From assembly GCA_034440635.1 (NCBI GenBank), contig JAOTON010000471.1, forward strand, positions 1-64,000: 64,000 nucleotides of DNA, given 5' to 3'. The notes under the pieces are model-generated. The model was not told the origin of the DNA. It saw nothing but the letters and a program-made list of their open reading frames with translations, and searched no databases. Each line of letters begins with the position of its first letter. The stretch's first letter is position 1. This stretch comes from Lepas anatifera (taxonomy: Eukaryota > Arthropoda > Thecostraca > Lepadidae). Positions 57,029 through 64,000 of this stretch are shown here, one piece after another. A program made the position numbers and the translations under genes.

Positions 57029-58065
57029 AAGCGCCGGCCGCTGCTTCCCCGGACCCGCCTCCCCCGTTCCCCGCCCCGTCCCGTCCCGTCTCCCCCTCTG
57101 TCGTACCAAATCGCCTGAGCGTGAGCGTCCGTCGCCGCCGTCGGGATCGACTTCTGCGCAGTCGCTGTCGACGCGAGTGAGCCGGTGCCGGTTAAAGAGC
57201 GGACGCCAGCCGAGCGGTTACGTCTCCAGCAGTCGGGTCAGGCCGCAACGTGATGGCTCTTGAATTCGGCGAGAATCAGGCTAACGTACCGCGCGCGCCC
57301 CTCCGCCTGCGCACTGGTCAGATAGAGCCTGGGTGGGATTATCCTTTTGGAAAGGTCGCTGACCCTCGTTCGTTTCTGGTTGAGAGCTCCCGTGTGAGAG
57401 CTGCGACTGCTTGAGCGATGTGGGCGATGCACTAAAGTCAGCTTCGTTTTTTTTCTGTGAGCCTCCGTAGCTGGAGGTCAGCGAGAATGACCAACTCGGC
57501 CGCTCTTCGTGCGCTAAAATTCGGTATGTCGTGGCTGCTGCAAAGACGCTAATCTGGAAAATAGTCCTGGTTTTGAGAGATTGGATCGTTGTGCGGGGAC
57601 CTCGGAGCCAGCGCGCTGTATTTTCTACACCTGTGCGCGCAGTGCGTCGACGGTGCCGTCAGGAGCGGGTGGCGTGTGAATGAGCGAGAGACAGAGAGCG
57701 AGCCTGCCGGCGCTCGGCCGAGTGGTAATGGCGCTAGTCCTGGGTGGAGTATCCTGTTCGGGTATTATGCCTTCACTTTTCTTGTTTATCTTTGATGTTT
57801 GTATATGCAAATTGGTAAAGGTGATATGTTTCTGTTATCGTGCCGATACTTTTTTCGAAATCAGCATTGACCCTCGTCTTGGTCTCATTTACTTTCTTCT
57901 TCTCGCCCCGATACCCAGCCTATCCCTATTTATCCCCTCCTGATTATAAGCTGTGTGCGTCCTGTAAATAGACTCGGACTGCCAATGGCCAAGCGCCACC
58001 TGGCGAACGGGAGTTCAATATATGCGTGTTGATTTGCATGTCGGTGATTTGGAGAGGTAAATAAA
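57029..58065 (+). other. Probable VAP 3'UTR with polyadenylation signal
   Basis: GC-rich sequence after the stop gives way to a T-rich segment. AATAAA at 58,060-58,065 is followed by a GT-rich stretch (GCTGCGTGTTTGG, about 58,103). Short frames in it lack recognisable content. Confidence 0.4.
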
Positions 58066-59199
58066 TTCAGGTTCTAAGCGATGCTTTCTTTCGCTGTCCT
58101 GCTGCGTGTTTGGACAGAGTAGTTGTATAAGGACCAGTATCCTAAATCGAACGGCGTTGTGTGCCCGCCAAGCGGGCGGACCTTGCTCCAGTCGGGTGGT
58201 CTGGTCTCCTGATGAGTCACTGACGGTCCTGCCGTGCTTTGGTGACGTCACGACGGCGTGTTGTCTTCTGCCAACTCGGTGTCTGAGGCGCGCCCGCTCT
58301 CGGTGCTATTTCTGCAAGAGAAGACCGCGTGAGGCAGGAAAGCTCGGAACGCGGGGAGTCTGGACTTCCGGTGGTGAAAAGAGAAGGATGGAGTAACATG
58401 CTGCGTTATTTCAAAGCTGGCAGCGAGTCGAGACAGGCTGAAACCACCAAATTATTGGTCACTGTACGACGTGTGATTTACATCACATTAGTTTTGGGGC
58501 GCGGGCGCGTGAATGCCAGGTCACTTACCTGGAGGACGTTTCTCCAAGTCCTCTCCAAGAATAGCGGATAAACCCACTGCTTCTAGCAGATGGCTGTATT
58601 TGGGTACACCGGAGACCAGTTTGCTCTCCCGCGTGGGCAAAATGATGTCATCCAGGCGCCGATCATCCCGACCAGTGCCCGATTTAGGCCGCTTGTTTGG
58701 GGTGGGAACAAATGATTGCCCCAAAGTCGTGAAAAAAACATGTTTAACAGCGGCAATCGGAGTGGGTAAATGTCATCTGCCCTCCCCCTGGATCCGCCCC
58801 TGACCCCGCCCCGTCGCGCTGAGTTGGCGTTTGCTGCGAGGGCGGGTTCACCCGTTGGACGCAGGCGTGCCGGCGCGCCCCATTCAAGGCCGGGCCGGCC
58901 GCCGGCGGCCCTACTGCGGCGCAGATGAAGCGTCACTGACATCTGCCGTTCGGGTGGCCCGGACCGCGTCTGGGCATCTTCCGCACCCTGGAAACCCGAC
59001 TCCGCCGGCCACTCTGGAGGGACGCATGTGACTAGGGTGGGGAGAATATGAAGGGTTGTCGGCCTTTTGGACCGTACTAGGGGCTAGTGCTGTGAATTGC
59101 AGCAGTGGAAGTGGTGGTTGACAACGGAACTGGGTCACTGCGTGACTTCCAATAAGAAATGCAATGTTAGGGTTGACACGTACACAGTTACCTGGAAAT
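58066..59199. other. Intergenic stretch, no supported gene
   Basis: GC-rich patches carry frames on both strands without domains. CCCCTGGATCCGCCCCTG at 58,785-58,802 looks like the right end of an hAT-type MITE, but no left end was found. Confidence 0.4.
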
Positions 59200-59208
59200 A
59201 TATATATA

Positions 59209-59250
<42 letters not shown>
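59200..59250. repeat. (TA)n microsatellite
   Basis: A TA tract with one TATTATA break. Confidence 0.97.
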
Positions 59251-59252
<2 letters not shown>

Positions 59253-59329
59253 GGCATGGCTGCCCCCTGGGAAAACCAAAAACACTCGTTTCTAGGTGTG
59301 TCAGGGCTATGAAGATATACATTATACAT

Positions 59330-60290
59330 TATAGCCAACTTCCGTCAACCTAGGTCAAAATCTTCAATGTCAAGCTAACTAGGTCATACAGGTTGAAAAT
59401 TGACCGCGCTGGGGAATCATTGAGAAATGCCGTAATTATGCGGGAACAAATGTCGCGATATACTAAAAGCAAACCAATGTCATGGAGGAAAGGCCCCAAT
59501 GATTTTCTCGAAATTGAGTTCAATGCCGTTACTGGTCATTGACCTATGAGGTCATACCATGGTATATTATCCATAATGTAAACTATAACCATTATAGCAC
59601 CCATTGGGTGGGAAACGAGGATTGACCTTGACTAACAACCTTTGACCTTGACCTTTACGCTGAGTTACCTAAGTATGACGGCGTAACATTATATGCGCTA
59701 TGTTGCGTAACGCCATTTGACCGGAAGCACTTGGTTAAAATGCTGGTATGAACTTGACCTTTGACCAATGGGCGCCGAAAGCGGGGACGGGGGGACGCGT
59801 CCTCCTGTTGTCCAACCAGGGGGGACATCCCCCAAAAATTTTTGGTCAATCGTCATTAATGCTGTCAGGTACCGAATATGCTCAAAATTCGCCTCCCCGG
59901 TCAGCACCAGCCCGGGTCCGTCCACCCCTGCGAAAAGTCTATGGCGGCGCCCCTGCCTTTGACCCTGACGTTGACCTTCATGTGAGGCTACCTTGACATA
60001 TGATCTCATTTATATGGTGTTATATGACGTCACCACATGGTCTCCAATGGAGCTAGACTGGTGCGACCGTGTGATTTTGGCGATGTCAGAATGTAGGTCT
60101 GGCCTTGAAAGTCTATAAGTTCAAAAATTCGACCGCTTTCCAAATTTTTCACCAATCGATGCGCCGTTGAATTCTTTCAATTGTAGCTGAGTAACGTTCT
60201 CCGGCTACGAGCGATTCCCCGGCCACCTTGGAAAAATAGGCAGGGGGGCCTTCGAGTCCCCCCAGTGCTCGTGATTGTAAGCTGCACTGA
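59330..60290 (+). mobile_element. AGGTCA-rich dispersed element (family B, copy 3), interrupted
   Basis: Collinear with 18,720-19,370 up to about 59,765 and again from 59,956. The interruption is the MITE at 59,766-59,955. The right part ends with a GGGGGGCCTTCGAGTCCCCCC palindrome (about 60,244), the counterpart of the one at 11,638. Confidence 0.7.
59766..59955. mobile_element. MITE with GGGCGCCG ends, 190 bp, intact
   Basis: Flanked by a perfect 8 bp repeat CCTTTGAC (59,758-59,765 and 59,956-59,963). Inverted ends are GGGCGCCG-like at both sides. It is the uninterrupted relative of 62,766-63,236. Coordinates could shift by one base because the flanking match is nine bases long. Confidence 0.8.
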
Positions 60291-61271
60291 GAGGCGGGGG
60301 TGTCGCACATATTTTTCTGTGGGGGTGTGGCTGACAGACTGACGATAACGGGAGGGGGAGGCGAAACCTGGCTTGATAGCTGTCTCAAAGAGCTGTACTT
60401 GACAGCTTACAACGTGAATACTGAGGCAGGCCCGCGCTGACGAGATGGATGAAACCAAAAATCGTTGTTCGTGGCGCGCAAGAAGGGGGCGGCACTTCCC
60501 TCTTGGTCGCGAGTGAGAACCCGTCAGTAATATCAATAACTTTGTCTTTCAGGCTCCAGAATACTTCGCATGTGTGTACATACCTGGGTTTTAGAGCCCC
60601 TTCAGCGTCCAAGGTCACTTTGCGTCCCCCTCAGAATGCTTCAGCGGGGATGTATGTAGCGGCGAGACTTTAAAACGTTAAAGTCAGATCTGTATTTTTT
60701 TATAAGGCGGCGAGTTTATTGTCACGGCGGCGGGGCGGGGGCGCAGGTCCTCCACCTCCAGATTTAGAATCGTCAGCTAGTCGTACCCCGCGCCGCTCCC
60801 CCCGTCTCACTTCTCGGCCCAATTCTCATAGTGCTGATACGACGAATGAGACGTCTGGCGATTCTGTCGTCTCGATTATAATGGATTGCTCCCGTTTCCG
60901 CCACCTACCACTGTCGCGAAGTTTGGAAACCTCTGACTTGCTGGAGTTTTAAGTTCAAGCCGGCTGGGCAGACAGTATTCCAGGGTCAGTGCAGCTGGGC
61001 TTGGCCCTAGGATAATGTTCCCACTGTCTTGTAGGGGGTGTCATTCGCGAGCAATCAGCACCTGCCCGCCCGGAATTGTGATTTGGAAAGTGGAGTCCGC
61101 GGTTGCTTCAGTCAGCACTCATCCGGACCATCTTCGAGTGCGTGTCAGTTCGCACAGTGTGGGGGCCGCGCCCATTTCGACCGTCGCACCCAGACTCCGA
61201 GTTCCAAGCCGTGGCTGGTGGCGTGACCTTAACTTTTTGGCGGTACCCAAGAGTCATCTAGTGAGAAGAAA
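60291..61271. other. Region upstream of GST
   Basis: No certain gene. The frame at 60,719-60,952 (SRRRGGGAGPPPPDLESSAS...) is Ser/Pro/Arg-rich without a domain. The last 250 bases are probably promoter and 5'UTR of the GST. Confidence 0.35.
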
Positions 61272-61970
61272 ATGAAGCTATACTGGGACCCGATTCCACC
61301 GCCCTGTCAATCGGTGCTGCTGACTGCCCGATACCTCGGCGTGGAACTGGAACTTCAACGGATCGATGTGATGAAAGGCGAACAGATGAGCTCGGACTAC
61401 CTGAAGGTGAACCCTCTGCACACGGTGCCTGTTCTGGAAGAGGAGGATGGATTCCGTCTGACGGAAAGCCGTGCGATCATGATTTACCTGGCTCAGAAGG
61501 CGGGCGCCCGCGGCGCCGCGCTGCTACCTGAGCAGCCTCGCGCTCATGCTCTCTGTCAGCAGTGGCTGTGGTTCGATTCTACCTGCCTCTGGCATCGCCT
61601 CAAGTGCTACCACCTACCTGTCGTGACGAGACAGGCTGGCGAGCTCTGCACTGCAGCCCTGCCTGCGCTTCATGAAGCTCTCCAAGTCTTGGATGAACAG
61701 CTGAAGAAATCGTCATTCGTCATCGGCGAGACCCCGAGCCTGGCAGATTTTGGTCTTGTGGTCACTGTGGCGCAGGCGATCGCTGTTGGGCTGGATCTTG
61801 AGCGCTACTCAGAAATCACGACATGGTACCAGGGGATGTGCCAGACCGTGCCTCAGCTGGAGGATGTTGTCCAGGGGAGCAGCAAGTACGGCGAGGTTCT
61901 GCGTCAGATAATGCATGAGTGGAAGGAGGCGGAGCTTACAAAGAAAAACGAGCACTTGGACGGTAATTAG
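61272..61970 (+). CDS. Glutathione S-transferase, delta/epsilon-like, single exon
   Basis: Cytosolic GSTs conjugate glutathione to electrophiles. This intact 232-residue protein has the thioredoxin-like N-terminal domain (about 1-78) and the helical C-terminal domain (about 85-225). Seen are the cis-Pro loop HTVPVL (H50, P53), the glutathione-binding ESR (65-67) in LTESRAIMIYLAQK, and the N-capping box SLAD (156-159) in TPSLADFGL. The delta/epsilon signature around the active site reads PIPPPCQSV (7-15). The usual catalytic Ser aligns with Pro9, and the Arg after Cys is Gln. The ATG follows GAAGAAA and no intron is needed. Length is normal with a slightly longer, charged C-terminus. It is probably a divergent delta/epsilon member, with altered or non-catalytic chemistry possible. 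Confidence 0.93.
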   Translation: MKLYWDPIPPPCQSVLLTARYLGVELELQRIDVMKGEQMSSDYLKVNPLHTVPVLEEEDGFRLTESRAIMIYLAQKAGARGAALLPEQPRAHALCQQWLWFDSTCLWHRLKCYHLPVVTRQAGELCTAALPALHEALQVLDEQLKKSSFVIGETPSLADFGLVVTVAQAIAVGLDLERYSEITTWYQGMCQTVPQLEDVVQGSSKYGEVLRQIMHEWKEAELTKKNEHLDGN

Positions 61971-62191
61971 ACTGCTCGGTTGCTGGTGTGTGAACGCCTC
62001 TCGGAAATGTACCTGCAAAACGTTCGAATGTGCTGTTTTAATTTCTTGCGTATGGAAGCATGCTGTAAAAATATCATTCGGAATACATGGTACTAACTTT
62101 CTGACGTGAATGTTTTTAAGATGTTAGCGAATGGGAGAAAGAAAATCTGATCCGGTTTTCCATTGTCAGCTTTCGATCGCCACCACATCGT

Positions 62192-62197
62192 AATAAA
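62192..62197 (+). terminator. Polyadenylation signal of the GST gene
   Basis: AATAAA about 220 bases after the GST stop codon. No other signal is nearer. Confidence 0.55.
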
Positions 62198-62313
62198 CAA
62201 ACCTTCTAAACCCGTATCTATACAACATCCCATCATAATTGGTTAACATTTCACTCACTCACACCGCACTGCTTAAAAGCGTGTCTCGTGCTTTTGGCAC
62301 TGGTGATGGCAGG

Positions 62314-62464
62314 CAGTGGTGGATCCAAGACTTCATTTCGGGGAGTGAGGAGCTCAAGCTTCTGCCATTGTCTCGGATCACCCTCCTCTGTGCATTTACT
62401 ATAGATGCTCTGACATTTCGGGGGGAGGGGTTTAAGCCCCTAACCTCCCTTATATCCGCCACAG
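62314..62464. mobile_element. MITE with GTGG(C/T)GGAT ends, 151 bp
   Basis: CAGTGGTGGATCCAAG at the left is roughly inverted by TATATCCGCCACAG at the right. The internal order (CTTCATTTCGGGG, CTGTGCATTTA, TCTGACATTTCGGGG) matches the outer element at 62,624-63,257. Confidence 0.6.
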
Positions 62465-62765
62465 CTGGCACGGTGCAATAGTATTTCTAGCTCAAGGTTG
62501 GAAATGCTAGGGTGGACGATAATTTCAAAGGCCAATTAAAGCAGTGTCTCATTTGTTGTGCGTTTCTGAAACTTGCAAATAAGTAGAGTCTGAGTAGCCC
62601 TTGACAATGGTGTGATTTTAGATATTGGCGGATCCAAGGGCTTCATTTCGGGAGGGTGGTTGCTAGGGGCTCAAACCTCCCCCTGTCATTGCCAAAGAAC
62701 AGCCTCTGCCTGTGCATTTATCATAGGCACTCTGACTTATGGGGGCTTGAGTCCCCTAGCTTCCC

Positions 62766-63236
62766 CATAGGCGCCGAAAGCGGGGGGACGGGGAGGACGC
62801 GTCCCCCTGTTGGCCAGCCAGGGGGACGTCCCCGCCAAATTTTTGGTCCAGCGTCATTAATGCTGTCAGGTCATAGGCGGATCCAGGAGAGGGGAGGCAA
62901 AGGGGGCACGTGTCCCCCCGATCGACCTTCGGCGCCCCTGAAATGGTCACGGCGCCCCCTGAAAGGTCAATGGCGCCCCCCTGAAATGTCGCTTCCCACC
63001 CCCCCCAGGATGCGAAAATCTGCGCCCACTGATAGGATTTGGCGCCCACCTGATAGGTTTTGCCGGTCAAAACTGGTGCCACCCGGTCCGGATGGCGCCC
63101 TCCCCCGGAAGGTGCCCCCCATCGGCAATCCTGGATCTGCGTATGTGTCAGGTACCGAATATGCTCTAAATTCGCCTCCCCGGTCAGCACCAGCCCTGAT
63201 CCGTCCCCCTGTGAAAATTCCGTGGCGTCGTCCCTG
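62766..63236. mobile_element. Middle MITE of the nest (GGCGCCG family), interrupted
   Basis: Matches 59,766-59,955 on both sides of an insertion: TAGGCGCCGAAAGCGGGG through TTAATGCTGTCAGGT, then TACCGAATATGCTC through GTCCCTG. Flanks GCTTCCCC and GCTTCTCC are a near-perfect 8 bp duplication. Confidence 0.8.
62872..63145. mobile_element. Inner MITE of the nest (CATAGGCGG family), 274 bp
   Basis: Flanked by a perfect 8 bp duplication TGTCAGGT (62,864-62,871 and 63,146-63,153). The 59,766 paralogue has a single TGTCAGGT at this point, an empty site. Ends are CATAGGCGGATCCAGGA and the complement of CATACGCAGATCCAGGA. Confidence 0.9.
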
Positions 63237-63288
63237 GCTTCTCCTGTATTCGCCACTGCTTCTGGATACCATGAATCATGGGCGTTAC

Positions 63289-63570
63289 CATAGGCGGATC
63301 CAGGATTGCCGATCGGGGGGCACCTTCGGGGCGCACCTTCCCGGGGGGCGCCATCCGGACCAGGGGGGCGCCACTTTTGACCGGAAAAACCTATCAGGTG
63401 GGCGCCAAATCCTATCGGTGAGCGCCGACTTTCGCATCCTGGGGAGGGGGTGGGAAGCGACATTTCAGGGGGCGCCATCGACCTTTCAGGGGGCGCCGTG
63501 ACCATTTCAGGGGGCGCCGAGGGTCGATCGGGGGGGCACGTGCCCCCTTGCCCCTCTGGATCCACCTATG
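63289..63570. mobile_element. hAT-type MITE (CATAGGCGG family), 282 bp
   Basis: Flanked by a perfect 8 bp duplication GGCGTTAC (63,281-63,288 and 63,571-63,578). Ends are CATAGGCGGATCCAGGA and the complement of CATAGGTGGATCCAGAG. The internal blocks run in the opposite order to the 62,872 copy, so it is inserted in reverse orientation. Confidence 0.9.
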
Positions 63571-63578
63571 GGCGTTAC

Positions 63579-64000
63579 CACCGGAAAAAGTGAGGAGGCC
63601 AAAGAATATTGAACTTCCTGCTCTCAAGAAATTTTGACCCCTTGTGAAGCCAAAATGTTCCTGATCTGTGCACGTGTACTTATCTTCTGCGAGCAAACCG
63701 GTTGCAAAACGCAGGTACGAAGCGTCTCCAATATAGCTGAGATAAAAATTATTATGAAAGTTGGGGGGGGGGCCAGACCATTCCTCTGCTACTCTGGGCC
63801 AGACTTCCCTGTTCCTCGAGTTCTGACGCTTAATGGTGGACCAAAGCACCATATAGGTAATGTGCGTGCGTGATACACATGGTACGCCCATATAAATGGC
63901 GAAGCTACCCACCGGTTGTTTGAAGGGTAACGAGGCCCCAAATAGTAAAAAGTAGTGTCTTTTTAAAGAAAATTCGGAAAAAATGTCGGAAAGTTGTGTG
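63579..64000. other. Right-end stretch, no supported gene
   Basis: Only short frames and no recognised repeat. Confidence 0.4.

Larger units (their letters stand above)
62624..63257. mobile_element. Outer MITE of a three-level nest
   Basis: Starts ATTGGCGGATCCAAGGG and ends TGTATTCGCCAC. The left part is collinear with the uninterrupted 62,314-62,464 element until TAGCTTCCCC, where the 62,766 element is inserted. The right end resumes at 63,237. Confidence 0.65.

Noticed and set aside
57589..57943. Frames after the VAP stop, one with a hydrophobic segment
   Set aside because: They lie in the likely 3'UTR, lack conserved motifs and overlap each other in different phases.

Overview
This is a nuclear window from a repeat-rich invertebrate, most likely an arthropod and possibly a crustacean. 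The evidence is a spliced VAP-type MSP-domain gene with GT-AG introns, a delta/epsilon-like glutathione S-transferase, a decayed I-clade LINE carrying RNase H, a Penelope-like element, tRNA-derived SINEs, many short non-autonomous DNA transposons and long microsatellites. The species cannot be fixed from the sequence alone. No operon, rRNA, CRISPR array or virus-like gene was seen.

Layout. Positions 1-36,100 are almost entirely repeats. They hold a TTAA-flanked element rich in AGGTCA (972-1802), a minus-strand LINE (about 2,000-8,660), a 400 bp TG tract, a second AGGTCA-rich family, a 1.36 kb inverted repeat, a 5'-truncated Penelope-like element with a hammerhead ribozyme motif in its 3' tail (21,771-23,816), a 49 bp minisatellite, two further large AGGTCA-rich elements, a compound CT/CTGTCT/CA tract and a 292 bp hAT-type MITE. 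Positions 36,398-37,828 hold a long Ser/Pro-rich open frame that is probably a coding exon of an unrecognised gene.

Positions 40,849-57,028 hold six coding exons of a VAP (VAMP-associated protein) gene on the plus strand. They join into about 222 residues: an MSP domain, a short coiled coil and a C-terminal membrane anchor. Its introns are full of repeats. Two of the minisatellites are tied to splice acceptors. A 35 bp array is made of copies of the exon-3 acceptor plus the first bases of exon 3. A 28 bp array rich in CTGAC and pyrimidines runs straight into the exon-5 acceptor. Exon 3 also has one extra G in a G6 run that breaks the frame.

Positions 57,029-61,271 hold the likely VAP 3'UTR followed by repeats. 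Positions 61,272-61,970 hold an intronless GST whose usual catalytic serine position is proline. The right end (62,300-63,570) is a nest of MITEs, one inside another, with 8 bp target duplications and an empty-site paralogue at 59,766-59,955.

The most unusual biology seen is the VAP gene with splice-acceptor-derived minisatellites, followed by the spread of AGGTCA/TCAAGGTCA half-sites by short TTAA-flanked elements, and the nested MITE stack.
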